From assembly GCA_951230915.1 (NCBI GenBank), contig OX579635.1, positions 30,008,001-30,072,000 of the forward strand: a DNA stretch of 64,000 nt, written 5' to 3'. Of the stretch, positions 1 to 13,161 are shown piece by piece. Within the stretch, counting starts at the first letter, position 1; the number at the start of each line of letters is the position of its first letter. Both the position numbers and the translations under genes were made by a program. This DNA comes from Antitrichia curtipendula. Lineage: Eukaryota; Streptophyta; Bryopsida; Hypnales; Leucodontaceae. The notes below the pieces were generated by a model. The model did not search any database, had not been told where the DNA came from, and was given only the letters and a program-made list of their open reading frames with translations.

Positions 1-208
1 GGTAGACACCCAATCGGGGGCAACTTAAAAATAGTAAACTAATATTTTTTTAAATTCAAAAAATTGTAGAATGTTTGAAACTTTTGTAACTACCTTCACT
101 CCAAATTTGACACCAACCGGACAAAGTATGCAAAAATTATGAGCCAAAAAGTACCCGTCCAAGGGCAAGGGGACAAAGAATAGGACAAGTGTTTCTTGCA
201 GCTACTCA
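1..208 (-). mobile_element. Partial TIR element of the 'TGCAAGAAACAC' family
   Basis: Read on the minus strand from about 208, this begins with TGCAAGAAACACTTGTCC and then follows the left part of the copy at 18382 closely, including matching stretches for 'cttgtccccttg', 'actatttttaa' and 'attggatctctacc'. The window edge cuts it. It is non-coding, one of several copies in the window. Confidence 0.75.
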
Positions 209-3200
209 TGGTCAAAGACCATATCTACATTTCCCTCCAAGGGCTAGACAAACTACTGATACCCTACCCAATCTTTGGGGTTCAAATGTTGTGCCGTTTA
301 GAAATCTACATCAGGATCCAATTACGTTGATGGGTCCTACCAGATGATTTGTTGTCCTACTAGGATTGTAGATGGGCTAATTTCCAACTGTTGCCTACAT
401 ATGCCAATGGATCTGTTGATGCTAGAAACAACAAAGCAATGCCCTTCATTATCCCTAGTCTCTCTGAAATTGCAACAATAAAGTTGGCTTTCTAAGATTA
501 TCCATTGACTTCCTTTCCTGACATTTATTGATGTAAAAATTAGCGACTTAATTAGTAGATTAATATGGAGGAGTGCAAAGCTCTAGAGGCCATTTCAAAA
601 TTGTGGTTGTCATTAATAAGGTCATTTGAGTGGTCTCTACTGGAGTTACATAATAACTCATTGCAACTAGATTCTTGGCTATTACCAAGTAAGGCATATC
701 CTCGTGACACATTGAACTCCTCTTTTGCTTTGCCTATTTACAATGTCATTCAAGTAGCTATGTCAGGCATTTTTGCAATGTCATTGAACTGTATGGAAGT
801 AGCTAGTATGACATTGGAAGACAAAAAGACATTACATACCCATTTTCCCTTCAAGAAATGTGGAAGTCTTAACATTTCTTTTCTCCCCTATTGTGTTGAA
901 ATTGAAAGGCAATTTTGGCCACGTAATGTCCTTGATGAAGGATTGAACATCTGTATGAAATTTGTGTCTCTCTTGCCCTCCTAGGCCTTAGCTAGAGCAT
1001 GAGTTGCTTGTATGTATAAATGATGTCGTAAGTTAGCTGCTTGTACTAGATCCCGTGGCCACTTCAATGTCTCTTTCCAAACCAATTTAGATTGCAAGTG
1101 GTCCCCGTCAAGTAATGTCGCAACTCTTGCAACCTTCATTAAACTAGTTCCTTCACTATATGTGAATACTTGTCGCAACTTGTGGTCCAAGAGATTTTGA
1201 ATTGGAATGAGCTACCTTGAAACTATTGGCTACATCAATGGCATCAAAAAGCTAGACTTGTCAAAGCTAGGCGCTAAAGCACACTTGACTCCAACTTTGT
1301 ATCTGGGTTTGCGCAACCAGACTCACTCTTGAGCACTATAGTGTATATGAGAGGACAACTTGAGCAAACTTGACCTACCTATGCCTATGTTTTGAAACCA
1401 AGCTTTGCTCTCTACTATTTCACAATTGTTGCTCATATGATTGAGAAAGTAACAAGTTTGTACTTATGGATTTCTAAAGATATGCTTGAACTGATGGTCT
1501 TCCTTTATTGCATTAATAAGTTGGAGTCTGTCTTCAATTTCTCTATACACTTTTGAATTTGATATGGTTGTTGATACATTTTTTTTGGTTTGTTTTGAAT
1601 TCTATAGAAAGATGACGCTTCTTCATGTTAGTCATTGAGAACATTTGATTTTTAGAACTTGATTTTTTTTGGTAAGTACTGCTAGTAGAATAAAAATTTA
1701 TGTAGTGATCCAGAATCATCATTATAAACTACTAATTTAATGAAAAAAGGTGCTTTGCATTGAATATATGTATATTTTTGTCATAAAATTTTCATTTGTC
1801 TTGCCTTTTCATGGCTCATATATTTCAAATAGTGGCAAAAAAATAGTCTTGTGAATATGATTTTAGATGAGGCAATTATATTATCAATGCTATCTAGCAT
1901 TAGTTGTCCCAACTACTAAATTGTATACCCAAAATGTGACAATGAGTGCATTTACTTGGGTCGCAATATGTTAGTTTGTGAGCCCCGTAGTTGTCACCTG
2001 GGTCTTGGATTTTTTTTTTGCTCATTTTATGAGTATTTCTAGTTCAAAAGTCCTAAAAAGTATGTTGACATTGTATTGGTAGGAGTACCTATAAATGCGG
2101 TGTATTATGTCCAAAAAGTCCGAAAGTGCTCTAAACACTTTTATTTATCATTTTCAATGTCTAATTAGGTGTTCAGAGTGTCAATTAGGAATTTGAGATA
2201 GTTTTGAACCTTGATGGCCCAAATAGTAGAAAACACTTAAATTAGACTTCTATTGCATTTATCCAAAACAATGCATGTGATCGACCACATGTGAAAGAGT
2301 AAGAAGTGTAGGTTGTCAAAAGTTCCCTAGAGTTTTAGAAATCTTTATACTAGAGTCACGTAGAAGTCTCCATTTTATTCATAAGAATTGGAGAAAAATC
2401 AAGTGTTCCTTGCATGTAAAAATCCACAAATTCCATACATGAGAAATCATAGACAGAAGAGAGATATTTTAGCCTAAAAACATGTTAGGAGCACAACAGT
2501 GAAATTGGATCGCTAAGATTCCCTAGCATGGAAATGATTCTTCCCTGGAAGAATGAAAATTAGGAGGTATGAATTAAGATCCTCCTCTTCCTCCTAGTGC
2601 AAAGTTGAAAAATAACCTTGCACTTAGCATTTTGAGACTTCCTAGAAGCTATACAAAAAAATTCATATTTCTCTGGATAGTAGAAGATGGCTCCATGGAA
2701 AGTCAACCACATTTACCGGCATTGGGAAATTCATAAGAATTATCCAAATAGCAATAGAATCCCACTAAAAATTAAAATATTTTGTTTTAGCCTAGATAAG
2801 CGCCCAAACAAATTTCATAACATTTCAACACCAACAAGTACCAAAACCAGCGGCGGCAATGACTTTTAACAAATTTACAAGATTTATGGTAGGTTGACCG
2901 GCATACCAAGAGTGTCTGATGTCCAAATGAAATCAACTTGGATTTTTTCTTACTTTTTCAAACCTTCCAAATAATCTAGGCTTGTCAAAACTTTGAGAAA
3001 AAACAAACTCCAACATTTGGATTTTCAACATTTTCACTAAATAATTCACTAATCATTAGTTTTTGCTTGCAAAATGGCTTGGAAATAAGGGATAGGGTGT
3101 CCCTTGTCTAGTTTGGGTCTTCTAAAGACAATGGCGCAATCAATTTGACATTTGGAGCATTTCTCCAAAAGTTGGAAAGATCACAACAATAGTGTAAAAA

Positions 3201-4311
3201 TTTGAATTTAGCATTAATTTGGTTTTACATAGGAGTAGTTTTAGGTAATTTGAGAGGAAAAAGGGAAATTAAAAGATAATTAAAGGCCTCCTCTTCCTCT
3301 CTCTCTTTGTACCCCTTTTTGTTTTGTTATTTGGTCATACGCAACCATGTTGTTTGAATTTTTGGTGTTTTTGCCAAAAAAAATTCTTGTTTCTTGCATT
3401 TGGAGCATTTGCTTTTGTTTTTTAAGCTCTTTTGTGTCTTTGTTGCTAACTTCAAAGGACATTGAGTTCCCTTTGAGTATTGCTTTCTTCATTTCATGTT
3501 TTTTGAGTGGTTTAGTTCCTCAAAATCGTTGCTTTTTTGAATTATTGCATTTGATATTAATGCTAAGGAAGTTCTAGCCAAATTCTAGCAATGCCATTAG
3601 CTAAAATCCCTTAGAGCTTGTTTTTATGATATTCGTGTTGAAGTTGTGTCAAAATACTAACAACTCTCAAATGAGTGCTTTGTGTGGGATTTCACGCCAT
3701 TTTAGCTATTGCAAATCCCCCTAACATCTAGACTTTGAGAATATGTGGTCCAAAAGTTTGTTTTAAGTAATTTGGAGAAGTTTGGGTTGGATCCAACCTC
3801 TCAAAGTCCTCATACTAAAAAGTTTTCAGAATTTTGGACAAAGAAGTTGGTGTTAATCCACCGTATGATGAAGCTTTGCCCTTTGTCTAAATATTTTAAA
3901 GTCTCATACTACCGTATTTCCTGTTCATTGTGAAGTTAGGAACTAAAATTACCCGTACAACAAAGCTTTCATTTTATGACCAAATTTTTGGTTTTAAAAT
4001 ATTGGAATAACTCATGGACAGCGAAGCTTTGCTCATAGTGATAATTTTTTGTGTTTGTTTTGTTAAGGGTCCCCAAAAGGAGACCCAAGTATTTAGTTAG
4101 AATACAAAAATTTGGTAATCAACTACCAAAAGTTGGTGAGCAGTAGCCAAAAGTTGGTGAGAAGTAAAAAATCAGAACTGAGGTGAACCCCATCCAGCCA
4201 GACCGAGTCTCCAGCAAGCCAAGTCGAGACTCCAGCCAGCCAGGTCAATACTAGACAACAGTGCTGGGCAATTGCTTGATTGCCCTTACGGGTTGCTTGA
4301 TTTATCACATA
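209..4311. other. AT-rich intergenic DNA, no gene recognised
   Basis: There are no conserved domains or splice-consistent exons here. The longest open frame (565-984 plus, 139 codons) matches no family I recognise, has ordinary AT-rich composition and is probably chance or an old transposon remnant. Poly-T/A tracts are common. Confidence 0.5.
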
Positions 4312-4583
4312 AGGTAGGCACCCTCAAAATGGCACCTGACCTTAAAGCGCCATCTACAGGATGTGTACATTTCCAAAATCAGTTATGTACCTATTTGGAT
4401 GGAGTGCTTTCAGAAACAAACTTTGACCCTTAATAACTTTTGCATACGATGTCCAAATGCCATGTTCTCTGGTGCATTGGAACCTCCTTTCACTTGCCAA
4501 CAAGAATATATGAAAATTTGATAAGTCTAATAGTAGTAACTAGGCTCAGTAGCAAAAAGTGGCGTTTTTGGGTGTACCCACCT
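4312..4583. mobile_element. Tc1/mariner-like MITE, TSD TA
   Basis: A 272-bp element bounded by TA dinucleotides (4310-4311 and 4584-4585). The left end AGGTAGGCACCCTCAAAA pairs imperfectly with the reverse complement of the right end, AGGTGGGTACACCCAAAA. There is no coding capacity. The TA duplication suggests Tc1/mariner, but a 2-bp TSD is weak evidence by itself. The element at 62895 starts with the same AGGTA after TA. Confidence 0.5.
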
Positions 4584-4699
4584 TATATACATAAAAAATG
4601 ACCAAAACTGGGAGGATACCCAACGGAGTCCCAAATTTTAGTTATAATTGATTTTCTGACTAGTAGCATCCCCAGAATTTTTATTCTACAAAAAATTGA

Positions 4700-5070
4700 G
4701 AGACTGAGATAGTGAGGTTTTAAAAAACTAGAAACTTAAATCCTGAGTAGTAGTTTGAAGCCAAGGGTAGTTTTGACGGTCCAGAGTGAGTGGATTCAAA
4801 GAATTTGAAGCTAGAGTAACCAGGAAGGTTTGAGAGTTCAAAAAATCAGATTATCAAAGGTCAACCAGGTTTGACCAGGGTCCAGAGAACACTAAGTCAA
4901 AGAGTTGTAACTTGTAAGGTTTGAGAGTTTGAAAAAAAATCAGATTTATTAGGTCAAGCAGAGTGAGTAGAGCACCAGAGTGACATGAAGGTTGAGAGTT
5001 TAAAAAATCAAATTATCAAGGTCAACCAAGGTTGACTGAGGGCCCAAAAGTGAGGAAAGATTCACATCAG
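4700..5070 (+). repeat. Degenerate tandem repeat, units of about 70-90 bp
   Basis: At least three diverged units start near 4828, 4917 and 4988. Each opens with 'aaggtt(t)gagagtt', then 'aaaaaatcagatt', then a 'ggtcaaccaggtttgacc'-like block. A fourth, more degraded unit may lie at 4705-4800. No long open frame runs through it. Confidence 0.6.
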
Positions 5071-5130
5071 AAGCTAGTGAATGAAATTCAAGAGTTTTCA
5101 AGTCATATTACTGAAAACTGAGTTAACAGA

Positions 5131-5901
5131 AGGGGTAGTCACAGCCCCTCCGAGAACCAGACAAACGTCTGAGACTCAACTCGTGGCTTTCAACAATTGG
5201 TTTGATGCGGTTTCCGGATTTCCCAATGTCAGAGGTTCAAGATGTGCCGTTTTCTTGCTCTGCAGGTACAGAAACAAGCTTGAATGACATTTCCTCAAAG
5301 AAAACTTTACCTTCGTGCTCCGGAGTTTCACCCTAAGGTAACAGGTCTAGAAATCGCCCACCTAAGAGCTGAAACTGAATTTTGGGAAGGCGAAACTTCT
5401 TGTAATATTTTTCAGTAAATTTTCCTTGAAAGAGAAGTGGATTTGGCATCTAACCTAAGTCAATTCATATTTTTTGGAGCTTTTTGAAATTAATTATGAA
5501 ATTCTGAAGTTGAACTGGCATAGGGCTCTAAAATCATCCACCTCTGAAATGTACATTGTTTGTACATCAGTGAAGGCTATGAAAAAACAGCATGTACAAA
5601 TCGTGTACATTTTACAAGTGGGCGGTTCTTAATTCCCGAACTATTCTCAAGCCTTCTACTTTAGTTATTGAACTTTAAACCACTTTGCCGAACAGCAGTT
5701 AGGCGCATCCAATCTAATTGGTCCTGTGCAATTACCCCAACCTTCATACAGGTGAATCATCCTCCGAGATTTCATCTTAGCTACTTCAAGGGGTGTCACA
5801 GCCCCTCTACGCAACAAGGTTCCCGATTGGCTCCCCTTTTTGTGTGTCTGCTTTACAATCTCCTAGAAAATTCGATTCTTGGAGGGGCTATGACTACCCC
5901 T
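5131..5901. mobile_element. 771-bp element with ~26-bp terminal inverted repeats
   Basis: Left end 5131-5156 starts AGGGGTAGTCACAGCCCCTC. Right end 5876-5901 reads, on the minus strand, AGGGGTAGTCATAGCCCCTC. A third related copy of the motif lies at about 5789-5808. The flanks both read AGA, a possible 3-bp TSD. No transposase frame is present, so this is probably a non-autonomous DNA transposon of unassigned family. Confidence 0.55.
5355..5620 (+). repeat. Dispersed repeat, second copy at 57440-57620
   Basis: This block ('ctaagagctgaaac...gaagttgaactggcat') aligns in the same orientation with 57440-57620, with moderate divergence, over about 180-260 bp. It lies inside the 5131-5901 element, so 57440 may be a relic of the same family that has lost its ends. 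Confidence 0.5.
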
Positions 5902-8900
5902 AGAGTGTGAGTGAAGCCTTACAAAGTGATTGTAAGGTGGAGTGCGCAAGCTATATTGGTTTAATTAAAATTTCCACCTGTTGTCATATTGGATAGGCCA
6001 AACGTCTACAAAACTTCAATTTGGAGCCGGGATCTCAACCCAAAGACATGTACAAATGCACAAGGGAGGCTAAGACAAGACTAGTATTTAATAGTTGAAA
6101 GAAGGAGAAGAAAGAAGGTTAGAATTGATTGTAGACCATTCATTTGGAATTGTTGACTTTGTTAACCATGCTTTAATATTCGATTAGAAGACAAAAGGAA
6201 AAAACAAATAGAGAAGTGTTGACTTTAAAGGAGTTTTAGAATTTAGTTATTATTTGGAAAATGTTAAACAAGCTTGGAATTTTGTTTGACTTTTAAGAAC
6301 ATTAACAAACTATTAGAAGAAATTAGATTTGATTAGATTTATAGGATTTTTTTTCCCAAAAAATATCTTTAAAAAAAAAAAAATTAGAAAAAAAAAATAC
6401 TAAAGGAAAAAGAAAATTTAAGCATCATCAATTTATCATATGACTCTCCAAAACGCAACATTTAAATAAGAAGAAGTTGAAATGGAGTTGGATGGAGCGT
6501 ACAATGACATCATGGTTACAATAAATGAAGATGGGATCATGTAGATAAGCTTAGATCCTATTTGGAAAAAATAAGCTAATAGTATAAGTTTGTTCCTAGG
6601 GAGGCTATGAAATAGGATTACTTCTGTACAACGACCAAAGAACAACTAAATAAGGAATAAAACATCCAAGAAAGCATACTTCCAACTAGTATTAATTTAA
6701 TTCCTCACAATTACACAATTAATTATTAAATTCATTGACACTCCATTCTTAATAACCACCAAGGTTAAGTATCACCCCAATTAGCTTTGATCTTTAATCT
6801 TCAATTGAAATCTTTTGTCTTTCTCCCAAATCAGTTTTGACCGGCACTAGTTCAGCCTTGAACTCCCAATTTGGCTTGTTGTATATATCAACAGCAAACC
6901 CTTGAGCTTCCCACTTGGACTTGTCACTTTGTTGACCTTCTCTCCTACTTTGGAACCGCCAATTCCACCAACTCGGTCTTGATCAACTTTAATTCTCCAA
7001 TTCAACTCCATCAATTACAACAATTGCAGATTTTTCTCTTCATTTTATCCAACTTGGAATTATTCTCTCTTCTCTCATACTTCCTAGCCATGACACATGC
7101 TGATTTCCTAATTGGATTTCCTAAACTTCCTCACATTCCCTTTGGAAATTCATTCCGATTCAAAAGACTGAATACTGCTCCCTTTTCAACTAGGAATTAA
7201 CACTCAATCACATACAACTTAAAATATACATTAATCATTCATTAAACTCATACGTTCAATCATCAACTTTCCAATCTGGTTTAACCTACAGACTGCCATC
7301 CTCTGACTTGGCAATATCAACACCACTGTTCTATCTACCATATTGAAAACATACACAATCATGCATACAACTCCAAACTTCCATTCACCACATCATACAC
7401 CAATTTGCTTTAATCCATACTTTATTAAGCCGAATTGGTGACAAATCATTGTTACAAAAATTATTATTTTGGGCTAACTGACTTGCTCCAACTAGCCTCT
7501 CTGCAATCAGCTCTTCATTTCAATTTGGACAATAAAATTTCTACTTCCAATTAACTCTTCCTTCTCCAAAATCTCCACCATAACATCATCATAACATCCT
7601 ATAGACTAGCAGCACCATGCACAAATCCCAATAGGAATTAATTGCTCCACACACAGTCATTTCTACAATGTTGCTCCTCATTTACGCCGATTTGGAACTT
7701 AAACCTTCAGCTCCACATTCCGTATTCTCCAAATCGGACCTTCACGACCACCCCTGCGGCCACTTACTCGACCAATTCGGACACACTCCGAATCTCAAAT
7801 ACAAAACTACACCATCAAAAACACATGAACCGATTAGGAATCTCCTCTACACACACAGAACAAGAACACACACACAACCAAATAGGAAAACACAAATACA
7901 GCCACTCAGACTGGGACTTGCACTAGACTTTCTTCAACAGTGGGTGCCTTCCAAATTGAAAAACTCCCCTTTAAAACTCCGAGCCAGTTGGTTCCTCAAC
8001 CAACTTGGACATCACCTCAAAACTCACCAACTACCAAATAGGAACCTCAAACATAACTGCCCAAATCGGCACTCTTAACAACAAAAATCCAACTTGGAAC
8101 AATACAACCCTAACTGTTGACCGCAAGCATAATCCAAATCAGAAACCACAGCACCCCCAAGTTGGTTTGACAAAGACAATTCTAACAAGAAATTGAACAT
8201 TCCACCTCGGAATCACCTACAGACAACTCGGAACTGCACTTCACCCCCAGATTAGGCTTTCCCTTCCGATTCCAACTCAGCAGCTCACACTTGATTGCTT
8301 TCGACTAGGGATAATTCACAAAGAAATGACTTTCCAAATTGGTTAGTAAACATTCAAAATCACCCATTTGGAGCACAAAATAAAAAAAACATAACCAAAA
8401 CAACACAAAAACAACCACCAAAATTGCAAAAAGAAATCCAAATAGATCATTTATAGATCATCAAAGCCGTTGAATGTAAGGTCAATAATTGAATCTTTTT
8501 CCCAAATTTCTTGATTTTTTACCAAGAAAATTAGATTAGAATTAGAATTGGAATTGGAAGTTAGAATTAGAATTTACTTATAGGAATTTAGAAAATCCAA
8601 AAGTAAAATTAGAAGTAGTTAGAAAATTACTGTAGCTTTTAAAAGATATTTTTATTGCAAGAATTAGACAAAATTATCAAAATTATCCTTGGATGAAAAG
8701 TAGTAGTAAAAATAGATGAAAGAGTAGAAGTCATCCAAAAGAATTTTAAAAATATATATAGAATCTATAGTAAAAGTAGAATTAGAAAGTCAAAGATAGA
8801 AATAATTTTGAAAGTAAAAAATAAAAGAAATTGACGGATAAATTTTGATGAACCAATTATTGGTCAAAATTCATCCATAAATAACTTTTATCAAAAAGAT

Positions 8901-10420
8901 CAAAAGTATGAAGTTTTTATTTTCTTAGAAAGATAAAAGTAAATCCTTAAAGATAAAATTATTAAGTTCTAGAAGTGAAAAGTAAAATCCAAGTCCAATA
9001 GAGGTGGTAAGAAGTGATTAAGAATTTATCATTTAGGTCAAAAGATAGCTAAAGAATAAGCTAGGAGTAGAATCTTTTTAGAAAAAATTCAAGATAGCAA
9101 AACTAGTTTGACCTCAAGAATTGGATGAATATTGAAGAACTTAAAGTAGAATGAAGTTTTAAGCAAAAGTAGGATAGAATTGGATGGAAATCAACCAAAG
9201 CTGACCAAACCAAGTCAAAGTCAGAGCTTAGGTAGAAGATAGAAATTAAAAAATAAACCAAAAATCAAAAGTAAATTCCAAAAGTTAGAACATTAGAAAT
9301 CAACGGATGAAGTTTAGAGGTTAGATTTAGAGTCAAACTTCATTTGTGCATATCATTTAGAGAACTAGGTTAAATTTAGATTTTTTTATCATTTTGGAAA
9401 GGAAAAAATAAGCCCTACAACTTAAGCTACAATAAGCCCTTTGCTTGACTAACCCGCATTGGTCCTCAATTTTGGTTATTGTAGCCAAAATCATCCAAAA
9501 TTACTAATTTGTTTTGATTTGGTTAGCAATTGCCACTAGGAAAGTTCAAAGTAGAAAACACAACAAAGATCCATTGCTTTGAAGGCACAAGTGGATTTCA
9601 AGTTGTAGAGAGGCCTATTAGGATTTAAAACAACAAAAATACTTAAGAACCCAGTTGTGTATGCATAATCCCTAGGGTGGGAATAAAGTGCCCACACAGC
9701 CCAAATCAGACTTTGGACCTAGCTATCAGATGTTGGAACACTCTACCTTCTCAATTGCCCTCTCACTTGAGGGCACTTCTTTAAAATTTGGAGTGCTGTG
9801 TAAATATTGCTACCCTTGTTACCTTGGTTGAAAAAACAACAACATATTACACCATAAATTTTCACTTGTATACTCAAATGCAATGAAATTTAGTGCACAT
9901 GAAAGATTATCCTCGTCCACACCTTGTGAAAAAATTAATTTGGGCCTAAAAAGTCAAATTTGCACTCATATTACCTTGCTCCAAAACTCTATGTTGCCAA
10001 AACTCTATATTACCTTGCTCCAAAATTCAATGCCATATCACATTTTTTTGGAAGTTGGAATTTTAAAATTTAAATTTTTTTAAATTTTTATTTTTATTTT
10101 TTAAATTAAATTTTATTTAGTTAAGATCATATGATTGCAATTCAAAAAAACTGATAAAGCTTATCAAACCTTGGTTTTTTGTATTTAATAAACTAAAAAA
10201 CTTATTAATGTCCTCATTGATACTTGTCTTTGAAACCATTTGAAAAAATTATGAACTTGAGACTATATGTCCAAATTTTTTTTAAGGTTTGCTTTTTAGG
10301 TGATTATGTAAAATATTTGCCCAATTTTCTTTCCTTGATTTCTAAAAAGGAATGAACTTTTGGTTGTAACTTTTGTTGTATAACTTCAGAAAGCTCAAGT
10401 AATATTTATATCTCCTTTTA
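5902..10420. other. Intergenic DNA with strong strand-composition switches
   Basis: No gene recognised. About 6660-8450 is A+C-rich and G-poor on the plus strand, with many 'CCAATTTGG'-like words. About 8480-9350 turns A+G-rich with tandem 'gaattagaa' words. The ORFs here (up to 136 codons) follow the base skew and overlap in two frames, so I do not call them genes. Confidence 0.5.
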
Positions 10421-11764
10421 AGGTGATGGTGAAAAACACTTGTCCTATTATTCATCTCTTTGGCCTTAAATAGGTGATTTTTGCTCATAACTTTAGTGTC
10501 ATACATCAATTTAATATGAAATTTGGAATAAAGGTACATATGGTAGTTATAGACATTGAATATTCTTTTGCATTTAAAAAAATTATTTTACTATTTTTAA
10601 ACAACAACCAACTGAATGTCTATCTTGGCCTTTGGAATTTTTTAGTACTATTTTTGATCCAAAAATGAAAAGTTGAGTCTCAAAATTAGAAAATTACATG
10701 AGATTTCACTAGTACTATGGAGGTTTCTGAGTTCCTTGGAGTTCCCAGATTGTGGGAACTGTGTTGCAATAGCAAGCCAATGTGGTGAAGCGACTGCCCC
10801 ATCGGATACTAATAAAAATTTAATATTTTAATATTTAAAAATAAATAAATAAAATTATATATTATATATTTATTTTAATACTTTAATATTTTTATATATT
10901 ACATTTACATCTTATATTTTATTCTTATTTTTATTTTGACCAACGTTGGTTGTTCACAAGAACGGGAAAAGGCTTGAACCGGCTCTCCACCACCCCCTAA
11001 AAACATGTAATACCATTACATATTTTTCAGTTTCTCTGGAGGGCCGTTTCAGGCCCAATCCCCTTGTTGTTCCCGATGCAGTGCGAGAGCAGCGCCCTGT
11101 CAGAAATTTAAAAAAATAAAAAATTTTAAATTCTTAAAATTAAAAAAAAAGTTGAAAAAAAAATTCATTAATTTTTTTTTAATTGTCTGACGTGGTCAAA
11201 TTTTAGCCACATCAGACTGTTGCAGTTAGCTACTGCCTCTGCATTCCCACAATATAGGAACACGTGGGAACTTGCAACACTTTATAAGGGCCAGATCCCT
11301 TCTAATTGTATAAAGATGTCTACTTAAATTACTTGAGTCCATGAAGATATTATCTAAAAATAGTAAAATTTTCACCTTCCACATGTGCTCAAAGTGTACT
11401 ACTTTTGCGCAAGTGCAGAAAACACAATTTTTTTTCTAAAGATGATTTTTTTTGAGAAGGAGAATATTCATGTTAGTAAAAGTTGATTGTTTTATTTTAT
11501 TTTATTTTTTATTGTTTTTTAGAAATCAAACATCAAAGTGTCTATTTTTTTTGGTATGTTTTATTGTGCTTTTTTTGTGCATAACTTTTAGAGATAAACT
11601 TTTCTAGATATGAATTTTTAAAGACATACTATTTTCAATTCTTTTCAAATTACACATATTTTATTTTATTTAAAAATTATTATTCCAAAACTCCAAAAGT
11701 CATAGTATTCACTGTAATAGATTGTTTTGAGCCCAAAACGGCAGGTATTTCTTGCGATGATCCT
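10421..11764 (+). mobile_element. TIR element of the 'TGCAAGAAACAC' family, TSD TTA
   Basis: Left end AGGTGATGGTGAAAAACAC at 10421 and right end (minus strand) AGGATCATCGCAAGAAATAC at 11764 are flanked by TTA at 10418-10420 and 11765-11767. The interior aligns end to end with the copy at 18382-19112 ('gtgcataacttttagagataaa', 'ccacatgtgctcaaagtg'). The extra length is a nested insertion at about 10705-11305. The 3-bp TTA duplication suggests a PIF/Harbinger (Tourist) MITE. Confidence 0.7.
10705..11305. mobile_element. ~600-bp insertion nested in the TIR element
   Basis: This stretch is absent from the otherwise colinear copy at 18382-19112. On both sides a word aligns to the same host segment ('gatttcacta' left, 'gatgtctact' right), consistent with a diverged ~10-bp target duplication. 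Both ends carry 'gtgggaac' and 'gttcccac' words in imperfect inverted arrangement. The family is not recognised. Confidence 0.45.
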
Positions 11765-13159
11765 TTAATCAATGGAATTCATCATGTAAAATTATACATG
11801 GTAATAAGAGGTTTTTGAAGGAATGGATAAACTTTGTTGTGTACATGCAATCAAAGTTCAATTTCTTTATACTGTACTAAGGTAGCAATACCTAATTGCA
11901 ACATGTTCTATTCTCTGACACCTAAAAAAGTAAAAATGGCTTTGAATGAATACTTCCATGAATCAAAACCACAACCTTTCTAAAATAACCAATGAAAGGT
12001 GAGACATTTTTGTGCTTCAATGATGTCTATTTAAGATGAATTTAGCATTATATATAGGCTATCCTATGTTTTCAACTTTGAAAAATATTACATTAGAGAA
12101 GAAATAGGGCCTCTGCAGGGTGAATTGACAATTCATATAATAAAATAATAAAAAATTTAATTGGAGTTTTTTGAAAACTAAATTGATCCAAAGTTTGGCA
12201 ACCCTCTCAAGGCCCAAAATTTTCTCTAATGAGTAATGACTTAAGCGGTAGAAAATTATGAACCATTTAGGATTCATTTTTCTTGAGTTTGAGTTTGCTA
12301 ATAATCTCATCAATTTTTTTTTTCATTTGAGGTAATTGAAAGTGGCATTTTAGGTGCTATTATCTCAGTAGGTGGATCGTAAAATTTGGTTCTCTTAATT
12401 ATGATGTAAGTGTGTAAGTGGTAGACTAAAATCTCCTTAGAGTTGTAAGAAACAACCAAATTTAGAATGTTAATTTTTTAGAATGTTTTTCTATTTAAAA
12501 AGACAACACACTTAACTATTTGTTTTTGTGAAATTTTCCACTAACAGTTAAATATATATATGTATGTATAACTTTTGGAGAAATTTTCTTAGGTCTACAT
12601 CTTTGAGAATACAAATATTTTTAGTGCCGAATATAAAATATTTTTGAAAATATTTTTAAGTTTTTACGTGTGGTACTTTTTTTTATGACTTAATTTATGC
12701 CGAATCTGACCGCCCTCATATACTAGGGTAGTTTGAGGTGAACACCCACACAACGGGAACCTAGGGAGAAACTCAACCCAGGTCCAGTTAGAGAAACCTT
12801 CCTCCAAAGCTTGTAATACTCCCCACTAGGCAGAAAATGAACAGGAAATTCTTGCAATGACCCATGATCTAATAACAGTCTTTGAAGTTCTGGCAAATCC
12901 AGTCCTGCCAGTCCTGCAGTAGTTCTAGTAAAATTCACTTGCGACCAGATTCGCATCGATCAGAATCTGACTCGTTCCTGATAAGCCTCTCGAGGAGACG
13001 ACACCATGATTCTTGCTAGCTAGCGTGCCAGCACTGTGCATAACATATATACACTACGTTACATCGGACTTTTATATTACACAGTTGCACGTGTCTTCAG
13101 CGTTACAGGCAGCTCATATTGAATCCCCCATCCAAGCTGTTAAACGTTCACGCAGGGGT

Positions 13160-13161
<2 letters not shown>
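11765..13161. other. Intergenic DNA downstream of B3 gene 1
   Basis: No gene is supported. From about 12700 the composition becomes less AT-rich towards the B3 gene, and 12841-12863 ('attcttgcaatgaccca') resembles a right end of the TGCAAGAAACAC family. A 77-codon minus frame at 12723-12956 has no recognisable domain. Confidence 0.4.

Noticed and set aside
565..984. 139-codon plus-strand frame near the window start
   Set aside because: No domain, no splice partners, composition like the surrounding AT-rich DNA.
7642..8196. Overlapping frames of 94, 136 and 63 codons
   Set aside because: They overlap in different frames and reflect the low-G composition of the strand, which removes stop codons. 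No family resemblance.
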